Shown one piece after another: positions 1-10,959 of a stretch of 64,000 nucleotides of DNA (position 1 is the stretch's first letter; every line of letters starts with the position of its first letter). Source of the DNA: Artocarpus heterophyllus. Lineage: Eukaryota; Streptophyta; Magnoliopsida; Rosales; Moraceae. The notes beneath the pieces were generated by a model, which saw only the letters and a program-made list of their open reading frames with translations, searched no databases and was not told the DNA's origin. Location: positions 24,772,728-24,836,727 of the forward strand of contig CM046354.1 in the NCBI GenBank assembly GCA_025403435.1, in the 5' to 3' direction. Made by a program: the position numbers and the translations under genes.

Positions 1-1236
1 GAAAGACGCGATTCTTAAGGTGACAGTCTAAATCATAAGATCCGCAATCGAGGGAATAAAGTTGGGCGCTTTATTCATGTAAAGATTGTTATGTTGTCTA
101 TATCCCTATTGGGAGATGGTTTGTCTTGCCTATCGAAAGTGGACTCCATGAATAGAAACTTTGGCACATTGTCATAAGTGACGATGTGTTGGATCGGGAC
201 ATAAAGTGAATAGATTTGGATTAATAATTCTGTCTTTGCAAATCGATTCACTTTAGACAATCATTTGTATTGTATCTTAATCCTGAGATGAATAGTGGGC
301 CCGTTGTCTTGACTTGTGTTTTTTGATGTACCAAAAGGTGACACCCACATCTTGATAGTGGTATGCATGCCAGTACATTGGAGGCATGGATCTTGATGGC
401 GTAGACCTGTTATTCATAGATATGAAATCCATAGCTCCTCTTTAGGAGTAGTGATATCCTCATATGCGTTATCTTGTAATTGGAAAACTGGAGCCAACCA
501 TTTGGATACATAGGTGTAACCGAATGGTATACTGTCTTTGGATGGTAAGTTTTCTGATGGTGAGATAATGGAATGTAAGATAAAAATAATCGGGAAGGTA
601 AGACAGAACTTGTCCTTAAGCCGGTTATGGATAATCCTATGGGGATACGACACACTATGATATGTCATGGAGACTTAGCTATACAGGCTTCGTAATTCTA
701 TGTAGTTCGAGAGTGCAGCTCCAAGCTTTTAGTGGAGTAACGTTGGAGTTGATAATTATGAAATGTATATCTGGGATATTGGGTTTCGTAATTATCGGGA
801 GCTTGAACTATATAGGTCCATTTGGTCCCCTTTTACTAGCTCACAACATTCTGTAACTATACACCGTGCTTTTCGAATAATTGGTGACTTATATCAAATT
901 TATTAGATTGGTTGAAATTCAAAAGAATTAAATAATTCATGTCTGTTTATCGGTTGAATTAATTTTGTGATAAAATTAATTCAAGCTAAACTTGTTGAAT
1001 TATTGAGATCGGATAATTCTTGTCTGTTTATCAGTTGATTTAATTTTGAATAAATTAAATCAAGATAAACTTGTAGAATTATTAGGATTTCATTTATTTT
1101 CCTAGAGATTATCTAGATAAATTTTTTTTAATTAGATAACTTCCCTATTGGGTTATTTGAATTAAAACTGAGACTTTATCCAATAGAACCTGGGGTGGAA
1201 AATAAAAGATTCACTGAGATTTTTTTTTCGACAGTT

Positions 1237-1288
1237 TGGTATGCCGATCCTCAAGTTCGGTCGCCGATGGGGCAAGTTCGGCCTGCCT
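1237..1288 (+). repeat. three-unit 21-bp palindrome array in Copia-A U3
   Basis: Three copies of a degenerate CGGCCTGCCG palindrome start near 1,237, 1,258 and 1,279, so they are 21 bp apart. The block begins about 160 bp upstream of the TATA box, inside U3. The matching block in the 3' LTR (16,368-16,441) has four units, so one unit was gained or lost since insertion. Confidence 0.8.
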
Positions 1289-1398
1289 ATGAAGATTACA
1301 TGTTTTCACGCAGATTTTATTAGATATTGATTCGAATTTGATTCTGAATAGAATTTTTAAGACCTAATCTGATAAGGACTGACCCTAGACCCAACCTC

Positions 1399-1406
1399 TA
1401 TAAATA
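1399..1406 (+). promoter_or_regulatory. TATA box of Copia-A 5' LTR
   Basis: TATAAATA lies in a GC-richer context, followed by the gradual change expected at a U3/R boundary. The 3' LTR has TATAAATG at the equivalent place (16,561). Confidence 0.7.
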
Positions 1407-1799
1407 GGGAGTAAGTCACATAACTTAATAAGATCAATTGAAAGATTAAGAGAGATACTCTGCTGGTGAGAATCTGAAACTCCCTGAGAGCTCTTGTTCA
1501 CAAATCACGAACACTAGCTTTGTGTTCTCTCAATTGGTTGGAAGGAGAGTCACCTAGAGGAAGAGCTATACGTGTGAGCCCACACTCACTCTGATCATGG
1601 ATAGAGAATAGCAAAGAAGACCAGTTGGTTGAGGCTCTTCTAGAACATTACTTCTCTCTATATATTGCGGGAGTTCTTTAGCATTAAAAGGTCAGTAAGA
1701 TCTAGTTAATTTATGCATATAACATGTCAAACTTGTGTTTTGAAAAATACTCTAACATAAAATTTTTAAAATTCCGCAACGTACTATATTTCCTACAAT

Positions 1800-1812
1800 T
1801 GGTATCTGAGCC
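1800..1812 (+). other. Copia-A primer-binding site
   Basis: TGGTATCTGAGCC differs at one base from the TGGTATCAGAGC complement of the initiator-methionine tRNA 3' end, the usual plant Copia primer site. It starts two bases after the LTR end, which fixes the LTR boundary and the plus orientation of the element. Confidence 0.88.
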
Positions 1813-1839
1813 ATGGTTTTTACATAAATTTACGAGTTT

Positions 1840-1844
1840 GTGAT
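1840..1844. repeat. target-site duplication GTGAT (left)
   Basis: GTGAT immediately precedes the nested Gypsy-type element. An identical GTGAT follows its right LTR at 9,314-9,318. This shows a single intact integration event into the Copia-A leader. Confidence 0.92.
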
Positions 1845-2415
1845 TGATGAGACTGTAAAAGTGTATATTTTACAGGGCTTAAATGATTTACTTATGCTTT
1901 TATTTCTCATTAAATCCTCTAATTAATAGCATTTTGTGTTAATAAGTGTGTCTTACTATGTAAATGTATGTTTTTATGTTAAATAATACTTTTAGAAATT
2001 TTTAGAGTCATTTCGGTGTGTTAAATCTGTGTTTAGTTTATAAATAGTTAAAACCGTAAAAGTAATGTGGTTATTTTATTTTGAGTTTTAGTGTGTTTTA
2101 AGTTTGTAAACATGTCTTATTATATTTTTAGTAATTTCTAAAATTATTTCCAAGTCATAAAAATTATATCTATGTCAAACAGTAAGAGACTGGAAATTTT
2201 AGGAGTTTTTATTTATTTTTGTGTGTTTTAATGTAAAATAAATATTTTTAATATTTTTGTAAATATTATGTTTGTAAAATAATTAATATTAGTGTTTGTG
2301 ATTTTTAGATTTGAAATCTGGAGGAAAAACAGAGCAAAACGACACCAAAACGGATAAAATCGGACATCAAATGCATCAAAAAGATAAGGAAAATTTGAAT
2401 TTAAATTAAATGGGA

Positions 2416-2637
2416 CACGTGGCGTAACAAGGACCGTCGAATCAACTGACAGATTGATCTCAGCCGTCTGTGGAAGAGACGCGTGTCATTGCATCATCCG
2501 GTGCGTCAGCGGAATCTCGTAGTGCTATCCACGTGTCATTTTCTGATTGGCACGTGTATCACACGCGCAGACAAGCTACAGACACTTTAGACGAGCATCT
2601 CAGGCCGCGTTGGATCTCGTGCGATAGACTCCACGTG
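2416..2637. promoter_or_regulatory. four G-box (CACGTG) motifs in LTR U3
   Basis: Perfect CACGTG palindromes occur at 2,416-2,421, 2,530-2,535, 2,551-2,556 and 2,632-2,637, the middle two 21 bp apart. The first sits in ACACGTGGC, a typical ABA-response/G-box context. In the right LTR three survive (7,639, 7,753, 7,855) and one has decayed. G-boxes bind plant bZIP and bHLH factors, so light- or stress-linked transcription is a reasonable inference. Confidence 0.6.
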
Positions 2638-2993
2638 CATCCGTCTTCCTAGCCGGTCGATCAGCTGAGGAAGACCAATCTGATGGTCCACAATTGCGGT
2701 CCCACAGGTCCCACCTGGGCCCATTCTCGAGCGCATCTGATAGCCGTTGGATCACGCACTTAACGGTCAAGATCAGCCCATTCCAATACTGTCAGCTACC
2801 GCATCACATAGGATCTCAAAGACAAATTCGCATTCTCAGGAACGCGGATCAGCGTGAAAGAAGGAAGAAAATTTTTAATTCACGCGAATCTCATGAATCG
2901 TAGTGAGGGGGGCCTGATTCGAAGAAAAGAAAAGAAAAAAAATAAATATAATAAATAATTAAAATATTAATAGTGAATAGTAAATTTTTTTAC

Positions 2994-3018
2994 TATAAAA
3001 GGGGGGCTCTCCCCCCCC
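2994..3018 (+). promoter_or_regulatory. TATA box with adjacent G6-CTCT-C8 hairpin
   Basis: TATAAAAG at 2,994-3,001 runs into six G, the loop CTCT, then eight C. The same arrangement is kept in the right LTR (8,218-8,242). A transcript starting about 25-30 bases after TATA would begin just after or within this GC-only stem, which stands out in an AT-rich LTR. Confidence 0.65.
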
Positions 3019-4104
3019 TCATACACAACACCCTTTCGGGCCATTTGGCCCATTCTCTCCTTTCCCCTTCTCCCATTTTTCCCTTTTCCCCTTTTTATCT
3101 CTTAGGTAAAAAAAATATATATATATTATAAAAAAATAAAAAATGTTTATATTAGAGTAGAGAGTCTAGTGAGGCAGAGAGATGACCTTGTATGCGTAGT
3201 ACTCTGGTATGGATTTTATCTCTATATCTGTTTTATAATGCTTATATTTTGTGGAATAAATTATATCTTTATGTTTTTAATAATTATTGTTACTGTTGTT
3301 ATGCTGCCAATTTTTACATAAATTCAGTCATGCTTTCTTTATGTAATTTAATTGTGTTGCATAATTAATATTAATAATACTAAAGTCATGCTTGTTTATT
3401 AAGTTGAGTTTCTGCTGCATTATAGACTAGACTGGCACAGTAAATGCTTGGTTATTCTTGATTTATTGTAGACAAAGGATGGCATAGTGTATTTTTAAAC
3501 CAATTAATAAGTCGAGGTGCTGCCAAAATTAACGCAATAATTTATTCCATAAAAATATATTAATTTTGATTTGTTATTATCTTTTCTATCTTAAAATTAT
3601 GTTAATTATAATTGAGTGACAGCGATTATAATTTTCATAATTAGTGTACCAAATCATTAGTGAGAGATGATTATTTTGCTAGTTTTTATAGGAAAACCCT
3701 TACTGCATTATGGCTTGCTATATTGTCGCTCTCGTTCGACCTATATAATTAGTAAAAAGTGCTTGCAATTAATGAGAAAAGATATAATAAATCAATTGCT
3801 TTAGATAATTATTATTTAGAGTTAAAATTCCATATCAGTTGCGAAACATACAAGGGATTCTTAAAGCTTCACCGTTTTAATTTTATGCTTTAAATTTTGA
3901 ATTAAATAAAATAAAAACCACAAAGTTATTTCTTTTATTTTAAACTTTGATTTGAAAAAGTGCTTGCCTTTTTGAATGTTTATTTTTAACAATCTCTTGA
4001 GTTACAAATTTTCAACTCCCTGTAGATACGACAACTTTTCTATACTACAAACGTCCGCCGTTTATAAAGAATAAACATTATTTGGGGCGTTACCACTAAC
4101 ATTT

Positions 4105-4122
4105 TGACGCCGTTGCCGGGGA
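4105..4122 (+). other. primer-binding site, tRNA-Asp type
   Basis: TGACGCCGTTGCCGGGGA matches the complement of the plant tRNA-Asp 3' end except one G-to-A change. It lies nine bases after the LTR end. tRNA-Asp priming is typical of the Athila/Tat branch of plant Gypsy elements and agrees with the gag similarity. Confidence 0.85.
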
Positions 4123-4649
4123 GGTGCTGTTGCTCTATTAGATTGCTGAATTAAGCGAAAAAACAGGTAAGTAATCTATCCCTATCCTTTGTAAATATTA
4201 TTTTAATTATTTGCATTTTTAATTTGTGTGTTTATTAATAAAAAAATTTAAAACAAAAATTTAAAAAAAATTTAAAAAAAAAGAAAAAAATTAAAAATTA
4301 AAAAAACGGACGAATGCTTTTCACTCACTACTTTTTTCGTTTCGGATAAAGAAAAGCTTTGCATTCTGTCTTTTGTTTTGCAAGTTTGGATAATTGTAAA
4401 ATTTGTTGGATTTTGTCAAAAAGGCCCATCGTTGGGACTTGATCCCATGACCATAAGGATAACACCCTTACCTAAGAAAGTTGGAAATTCTAAGCGTGTC
4501 CGGTGTGACTCCCCAATGATCTGGGAATCCAATGAATTGAGCATTATTCAGGTTGAAAAGTTTTTCTTTAAAAAAAAAATTCCAATAAAAAAATTTAAAA
4601 AAAATTAATAAGATTAAAAAAAATTAAAAAATTAAAAAATCCAAAAAAA

Positions 4650-5060
4650 AAAAAGTATTGGGAAGTTCATAGAGAAATCATTGCAAATTTTTCTCAACAA
4701 GACTTAGAACCATTTTATAGTGCTTGGTGGAGATTTAAAGACTTGCTAGATAGGTATCCTCACCATGGTTTTTCTAGGGATTATCTTTTAGAAATTTTCA
4801 TATATAGGTTAAGTCTTGAAACTAGAAATTGGGTAGAGAGAGGAGATGGTACCACCACTTTTTACCAATTACCTATCGACGAAGCCTATTATATGTTAGA
4901 AGATATGGCCGAATATGATTATTGGAGGTTGAATAGTTCTAGGAACAATTTATTTTGGGAGAACAATTCAAATTTTTTGGAACCTTGGCCTGAAAATAAA
5001 CCCGAAAATTTGGAGTCAAATTTTGAATTGCAAGAAATATATAGTGACCCAATATGGTGA
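4650..5060 (+). pseudogene. Athila/Tat-like gag domain remnant
   Basis: An open frame from about 4,650 to the stop at 5,058-5,060 encodes about 135 residues with the retrotransposon gag signature. It has a Y-x-A-W-x-R-F-K-D-L stretch, then a P-H-H-G motif, then D-E-A-Y-x-M-L-E-D-M-A. These match the capsid region of Athila/Tat Gypsy elements, where similar text (W-x-R-(F/Y)-K-x-L-L, P-H-H-G, E-A-Y-x-L-L-E-x-M-A) is conserved. There is no clear initiating ATG; the frame is open into the A-rich leader. It is shorter than a normal gag and has no zinc knuckle. The next frame begins inside its last codons (ATGGTGA overlap). Confidence 0.75.
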
Positions 5061-5575
5061 ATTTGGAAGAAACCCTAGAAACATTGGAAGAAACTATAGA
5101 AAAATACATGGAAACCATGGGAAAAATAGAATTAGATTGGCATGAATATCATCTTGGTTCTTTAGGTGAGAAAGAAATAATAGAAGAAACTTTAGAACCC
5201 ACCTATTTTGAGGATCAACCTTTGGGAGAGGAATGTAAGGAAGAGAATTAAGACTTAGCTATAGAACAGGAACAATCATCACCCTCAGTCTTAAATTCTC
5301 AACCTTAGTTGTCACAAGAATTCACCAAAGACCATTTTTACCAAGATCCTATATGGCCAACACCTCCTTCACTGTCTCTAGCATTGTTTTTAAGGACCTA
5401 CCAAGAATATAAAATGTGTCTAAGTTGCATGAGTTTAAAAGTTTCAAATTTTGCCAATCTTGAGGGCATGTTTACACAAGACCCATATGTGGTGTCTTTT
5501 GACACTTACTATGGGAGAAAGCCACTCTTTGACGATTGTCCACTAGGAGCAGGAGCTGAAAGAAAGATTTACTGA
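5054..5575 (+). pseudogene. acidic gag-proximal frame with two internal stops
   Basis: This frame overlaps the end of the gag remnant by seven bases (ATGGTGA) and runs to 5,575, broken by TAA at 5,249-5,251 and TAG at 5,306-5,308. The first part is strongly Glu-rich (repeated L-E-E-T units). The last part has no recognised domain; it contains several Cys residues but no CCHC spacing. It is probably the decayed spacer and tail of the element's gag rather than a separate gene. I do not recognise a function. Confidence 0.45.
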
Positions 5576-7037
5576 TTTTAGAGCATCAAGCAATGGGAAA
5601 ACACTTTTCAAGTAATATCTTTACCTTCCCTTCTTTGTAATATATTCTTTTGTGTTGTTGTGTACTATTTTGATTTTCCTAAAAAAAATGACATTTGTTT
5701 TAAAAATTTAAAATGAAGGCTATTAATTAAATTTGTTCAGAATGGCTGAGTTAAGGAGTTAAATTGTTTTCTCTCGAGACGCATTCTAATAAGTTTAATT
5801 TTGTAAATGCAATTGGTTTGGATTTTCAAATAAATTTCAACAAAAAAAAAATGTGTGTTTTTCTTTGTTAGTTTTTAGTTTTTGTTTGTTAAGTTTGCTA
5901 CAGATCATCTCTGCAGCTGTATTGATTCAGGTAATATTTTTGCTGCTCTCACTATTCTTTTATACATTTAGGATAATGTACATTTTAGGTTGGGGGGAGA
6001 GGGTTGTGCTTAAAAATTGTACTTCAAAGTTGTGCATATGAGATTTGTGCTTCAATGTTGTGCCAAAATTTTTTGATTTTTACCCATATTTTTTTATTTT
6101 GCTCCAGATTTATGTGCATTTTTCATTTTAGTTGTGAGTCATAAAATTTAAAAATAAAATTAAAAAAAATGTTTTGTAAATAATAGTTTTTTAGTAATTA
6201 ATGTGTTATTATTTTGTTTTGATTTCTGAATTTCATATTAATGTAATATTATTTTTCTATTTTTTAGATTGTCTAATTTTATGGACTCTCAAAACTTTGG
6301 TTTTATTTAACATTTTTAAGTGTTTATTTTTCAAAGTGTTTGAAAGCCATTCTTTTCACACATGCACTATAATGTTTAATTGTGGTGGTAAGATAAAGCT
6401 ATGAATATTTGAGTTTTGTTATTTTGTGAAGATGAACAATTGAAGGCAGCAATTTTTCAAAAAGAAAAGAAAAAAAAGGGAAAAAATGATTGTAAATAAA
6501 TAAAGTGTGTAATTATGTAAAATAATGAATAAAGTTGGATTAGTTTGGTTTCGTAGCCTCTTTAGCTCGAGTAAGTAAGTTTTAAGGGGTGCTTTAACAC
6601 CTAGTACCTTAGACCAACTGGTCTGAGAGTTACTGACCTAAAGCTCATTTAATAGGTTATGGAGAAAGCTTAAGGGAGCCAAACATTGCACTATCCAAAA
6701 TGTAAAGTTTGTAAATATTTTTATATTTTTATGCTCTTTAATTGTTCCAAATCAATAATTTGAAGTGTTGCTGCCTGCAGAAGTGAATTGAAGCAAAATA
6801 TCAAAATAATTTTATTCTTAGTTTTGAAACTTCATAATTATTCATTATCCATTTCTACACTAAGTCTGGTTTATATGCATTTTGTTAAATAGCATATAAA
6901 TTATTCAAAAATTTTGGTTTTGTTAGTTTTTGTAGTAAGATAAGTCAAATTATAGTTAAATGAATTTCATTGTATGAATATTTAGTAAATCATTTCAAAA
7001 TTCTATCGCTTTAATTGCTAGGGACTAGCAATAAGCT
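5576..7037 (+). other. non-coding interior of the non-autonomous element
   Basis: About 1.46 kb of AT-rich sequence without a supported frame. No reverse transcriptase, integrase or RNase H motifs are visible on either strand. It fills the position where pol would lie in an autonomous relative. Confidence 0.6.
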
Positions 7038-7049
7038 GGTTGGGGGGTG
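7038..7049 (+). other. polypurine tract of non-autonomous element
   Basis: A G-rich tract (GGTTGGGGGGTG) lies directly against the start of the right LTR at 7,050. It would be the plus-strand primer site for reverse transcription. Confidence 0.7.
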
Positions 7050-9313
7050 TGATTAGACTGTAAAAGTGTATATTTTACAATGCTTAAATCATTTACTTAT
7101 GCTTTTATTTCTCATTAAATCCTCTAATTAATTGCATTTTGTGTTAATAAGTATTTTTGTGTCTTACTATGTAAATGTGTTTAAAAATGTATTTTTAGTA
7201 TGTTTTTATGTTAGATAATATTTTTAGTAATTTTTAGACTCATTTCGGTGTGTTTAGTTTATAAATAGTTAAAACTGTAAAAGTAATGCGGTTATTTTAT
7301 TTTGAGTTTTAGTGTGTTTTAAGTTTGTAAATATGTCTTCTTATATTTTTAGTAATTTCTAAAAATATTTCCAAGTCATAAAAATTATATCTGTGTCAAA
7401 CTATAAGAGACTAGAAATTTTAAGAGTTTTTATTTATTTTTGTGTGTTTTAATGTAAAATAAATATTTTTAATATTTTTGTAAATATTATGTTTGTAAAA
7501 TAATTAATATTAGTGTGTTTGTGATTTTTAGATTTGAAATCTAGAGGAAAAACGGAGCAAAACGACACCAAAACGGATAAAATCGGACATCAAATGCATC
7601 AAAAAGATAAAGAAAATTCAAATTTAAATTAAATGGGACACGTGGCGTAACAAGGACCGCCGGATCAACTGACAGATTGATCTCAGCCGTCCGAGGAAGA
7701 GACGCATGACATTGCATCATCCGATGCGTCAGCAGAATCTCGCAGTGCTATCCACGTGTCATTTTCTGATTGGCGCGTGTATCACATGCCCAGACAAGCT
7801 ACAGACGCGTCAGAGGAGCATCTCAGGCCGCGTTGGATCTCGTGCGGTAGACTCCACGTGCATCTGTCTTCCTGGCTGCTCGATTAGCTGAGGAAGACCA
7901 ATCTGACGGTCCACAATTGCGGTCCCACTGGTCCCACCTAGGCCCATTCTCGAGCGCATCTGATAGCCGTTGGATCACGCATTTAGCGGTCAAGATCAGC
8001 CCATTCCAATACTGTCAACTGTCGCATCACATAGGATCTCAAAGACAAATCCGCATCTCAGGAACGCAGATCAGCGTGAAAGAAGGAAGAAAATTTTTAA
8101 TTCACACGAATCTCGTGAATCGTAGTGGGGGGGCCTGATTCGAAGAAAAGAAAAGAAAAATAATAATAAATATAATAAATAATTAAAATATTAATAGTGA
8201 ATAGTAAATTTTTTTACTATAAAAGGGGGGCTCTCCCCCCCCTCATACACAACACCCCTTCGGGCCATTTGGCTCGTTCTCTCCTTTTCCCTTCTCCCAT
8301 TTTTCCCTTTTCCCCTTTTTATCTCTTAGGTAAAAAAAAAATATTATAAAAAAATAAAAAATGTTTATATTAGAGTAGAGAGTCTGGTGAGGCAGAGAGA
8401 TGATATTGTATGCGTAGTACTCTGGTATGTATTTTATCTCTATATCTGTTTTGTAATGCTTATATTTTGTGGTATAATTTATATCTTTATGTTTTTAATA
8501 ATTATTGTTACTGTTTTTATGCTGCCAATTTTTACATAAATTCAGTCATGCTTTCTTTATGTAATTTAATTGTGTTGCATAATTAATATTAATAATACTA
8601 AAGTCATGCTCGTTTATTAAGTTGAGTTTCTGCTGCATTATAGACATAGACTAGCACAGTAAATGGTTGGTTATTCCTGATTTATTGTAGACAGAGGATG
8701 GCATAGTGTATTCTTAAACCAATTAATAAGTCGAGGTGCTACCGAAATTAACTTAATAATTTATTCCATAAAAATATATTAATTTTGATTTGTTATTATC
8801 TTTTCTATCTTAAAATTATGTTAATTATAATTGAGTGACAACGATTATAATTTTCATAATTAGTGCACCAAATCATTAGTGAGAGATGATTATTTTGCTA
8901 GTTTTTTTAGGAAAACCCTTACTGCATTATGGCTTGCTATATTGTCGCTCTCGGTCGACCTATATAATTAGCAAAAAGTGCTTGCAATTAATGAGAAAAG
9001 ATATAATAAATCAAATGCTTTAGATAATTATTATTTAGAGTTAAAATTCCATATCAGTTGTGAAACATACAAGGGATTCTCAAAGCTTCACCGTTTTAAT
9101 TTTATGCTTTAAATTTTGAATTAAATAAAATAAAAACCACAAAATTATTTCTTTCATTTTAAACTTTGATTTGAAAAAGTGCTTGCCTTTTTGAACGTTT
9201 ATTTTTAACAATCTCTCGATTTACAAATTTTCACCTCCTTATGGATACGATAACTTTTCTATACTACAAATGTCCGCCGTTTATAAAAAGAGAAACATTT
9301 TTGGGCGTTACCA
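7050..9313 (+). repeat. 3' LTR of non-autonomous Gypsy element
   Basis: A 2,264-bp partner of 1,845-4,095, retaining TATAAAAG (8,218-8,225), the G6/C8 hairpin and three of four G-boxes. It ends ACCA and is followed by the GTGAT duplication. After this point the Copia-A leader resumes. Confidence 0.93.
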
Positions 9314-9318
9314 GTGAT
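9314..9318. repeat. target-site duplication GTGAT (right)
   Basis: Identical to 1,840-1,844; see the left copy. Confidence 0.92.
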
Positions 9319-9778
9319 CATACTATATGTATAAATTTTTTGATCTTAATCTCTCCTATGCTTGAATTTAATTTTATAGAGAGTTGGCACTCTAGGTTTC
9401 TATATAATTTTACGTTGTCATGGATTATGTGGTGAACGTTTATCAATTAATTATGTTTGATTAAACTATTATTTAATTATTTATTAATTAATTAATTTAT
9501 ACCGGTTATAGCTCCTTAGAGGTTAGAATGTGTATCTAGGTTTTTCATATAATTAGATGGCGGACTATTATCTCCGTCTAGGAATTATTATTTAATTTTA
9601 AATTTGTAAGAATTTTTGTAATTAAATAATCATTCGGAGAAGACGGATCTAGAAGATAGATGATGGCACTCCCAGGTATTTCCTGTGTCTCTAATTTTAT
9701 GTTTTTGTATTGTTGAAAATAAATTTGACAAAATGCATTAAAAATTGTAGTTTTTGGAAAGGGTGATTTCTGCTCAGT

Positions 9779-10002
9779 CGGCATGCCGAACCATCCAATT
9801 TGGCAAGTCGATGGTCACAGATCGACAGGCCGGACGTGAGGTTCGGTAGGCCGACAGCAGGGCAAAAATCAGGTGGCCTGGCGACAAGCCACAAACTTTT
9901 AGTTCGGCAGGTCGATCTGTCATGAATCGACAAGCCGATCTATGAAGATTGGCCGGCCGATGGGTCATGACCGATAGGCCGATCACCCAGATCGGCTTGC
10001 CG
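9779..10002. repeat. 22-bp-spaced palindrome array in Copia-A leader
   Basis: About nine degenerate copies of a CGGC(A/C)(T/G)GCCG palindrome start near 9,779, 9,801, 9,823, 9,844, 9,904, 9,928, 9,950, 9,972 and 9,993. Spacing is 21-24 bp except a 60-bp gap around 9,874, where one more poor copy lies off register. The core is the one in the Copia-A LTR, here mostly read on the opposite strand (GGCAGGCCGA). The block is strongly GC-rich against an AT-rich background. Confidence 0.85.
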
Positions 10003-10457
10003 GCAGAGAACTAGAAATTTTTCTAGAAAAGGTGTAGTTGTTCAATGCAGTTTTAATTTAATTTTTGGGACAATTCTAAGAGACATTAAATTTGGATATG
10101 ACCGAAAATATAAAGTATTCGATCATACGAGATTGAAGACTTGAAGATGGACATTACATGAAGAAGGATACAACCTAAGAATTCAAGGATGAAGAGTCAA
10201 TAATATGTTTCAATTATTCTCTTGTAATCTTTGTTTTCTATTCTCTAGGGTGAACCATAATATTACGATTATCATTATTTTGCTTGTAGCTTTGCTTGAC
10301 TGCTTTGCTTCTACATTATAATATGATTTGCCATACATATTGATAACATGTCATATAGAATAGGGAGTGCTGCTCATATTAAAATTGTTCATGCATATTC
10401 TTAAAATAAAACCTTGATTTCAAAAGATTGAGTGGGAGAAGGTTTTCAAAGAGAGGA

Positions 10458-10754
10458 CCTATGGCCTCCATTGTTGGTCCATAGGAAGAACATGGTGGTC
10501 CTAACCCCTAGGAAGGGATTTCTATCATGTACCATATTGGATCTTTGAGAAGATAAGGTATTTTAGCATGATTTATGGTTGCACAACCCTAGGTGGTGAT
10601 TATAAATCATGGATAAAATATTGAAACGATGGTTACACACTCACGTTAATTTTATTATTAACCTCCTCTAGGAGCTCTGTTAATAAAATTAATAGTCAAA
10701 GAAATGATTATTAATATATGCTGGATCATACGAGTCCTGGATGGCATATATTAA
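10458..10754 (+). repeat. consecutive stem-loop-forming inverted repeats
   Basis: Four inverted repeats follow one another: 10,458-10,464 with 10,479-10,485 (7 bp, perfect); 10,559-10,576 with 10,602-10,620 (about 18 bp, one defect); 10,646-10,662 with 10,679-10,692 (14 bp plus a 3-base insertion); and 10,711-10,721 with 10,744-10,754 (11 bp, perfect). The second and third loops contain CCTAGG or CTAGGAG, which also recurs between and after the stems (10,507 and 10,798). In the RNA these would make a structured leader. Confidence 0.6.
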
Positions 10755-10959
10755 TCATGAGGGGATCCGTGTTCCTGATTGAATTTGGCATGACTCCCCT
10801 AGGAGCTTATTGAATTCTGAGTTGGGAATTATCGTTGTAAGGTTGTGATATTTTCAAGGTTTTGACACATAAACACATTTGTATGTTTTTACATGATTGT
10901 ATTATCTTACTAAATTATTCTTGTATGTTTGGTATATGATTCTTTATTGTAGATTAAAA

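Larger units (their letters stand above)
1..1797 (+). repeat. Copia-A 5' LTR, truncated by window start
   Basis: This is the 5' long terminal repeat of the Copia element whose coding region lies at 10,960-14,889. It aligns along its length with the 3' LTR at 14,928-16,959; base 1 corresponds to about 15,128, so roughly 200 bp of the LTR lie outside the window. It ends in TACA, where the partner LTR ends in AACA, and is followed two bases later by a tRNA-iMet-type primer-binding site. A TATA box lies at 1,399-1,406. The U3 part carries a three-unit palindrome array at 1,237-1,288. Confidence 0.93.
1845..4095 (+). repeat. 5' LTR of non-autonomous Gypsy element
   Basis: This 2,251-bp repeat pairs with 7,050-9,313. 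U3 holds four CACGTG boxes, and the promoter has TATAAAAG followed at once by a G6/C8 hairpin. The R/U5 part is AT-rich. The left edge TGATGAGACTG matches TGATTAGACTG in the right LTR, and the outer edges are confirmed by the GTGAT duplication. Confidence 0.93.
1845..9313 (+). mobile_element. non-autonomous Gypsy-type element with gag remnant only
   Basis: A complete 7.47-kb LTR retrotransposon is nested 33 bp downstream of the Copia-A primer-binding site. Its LTRs (1,845-4,095 and 7,050-9,313) begin TGAT and end ACCA and differ by a few percent by eye. The primer-binding site at 4,105-4,122 matches the 3' end of plant tRNA-Asp apart from one substitution, a primer used by Athila/Tat-type Gypsy elements. 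A polypurine tract precedes the right LTR. The 2.95-kb interior has only a short Athila/Tat-like gag domain and no protease, reverse transcriptase, RNase H or integrase. The layout matches the class called TR-GAG or LARD, so it would have depended on proteins supplied by an autonomous relative. Confidence 0.93.
9319..10959 (+). other. Copia-A leader between insertion point and gag
   Basis: About 1.6 kb of untranslated leader. It contains a GC-rich palindrome array (9,779-10,002) and then a run of stem-loop-forming inverted repeats (10,458-10,754). No frame is supported here; the short minus-strand frames at 9.7-10.0 kb only translate the array. Confidence 0.7.

Noticed and set aside
4418..4475. 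tRNA-like segment on the minus strand (GGGATCAAGTCCC followed by GATGGGCC and a T-run).
   Set aside because: A B-box-like sequence is present, but the T-arm does not pair well and no D-arm or anticodon arm could be drawn. Not called as a tRNA.
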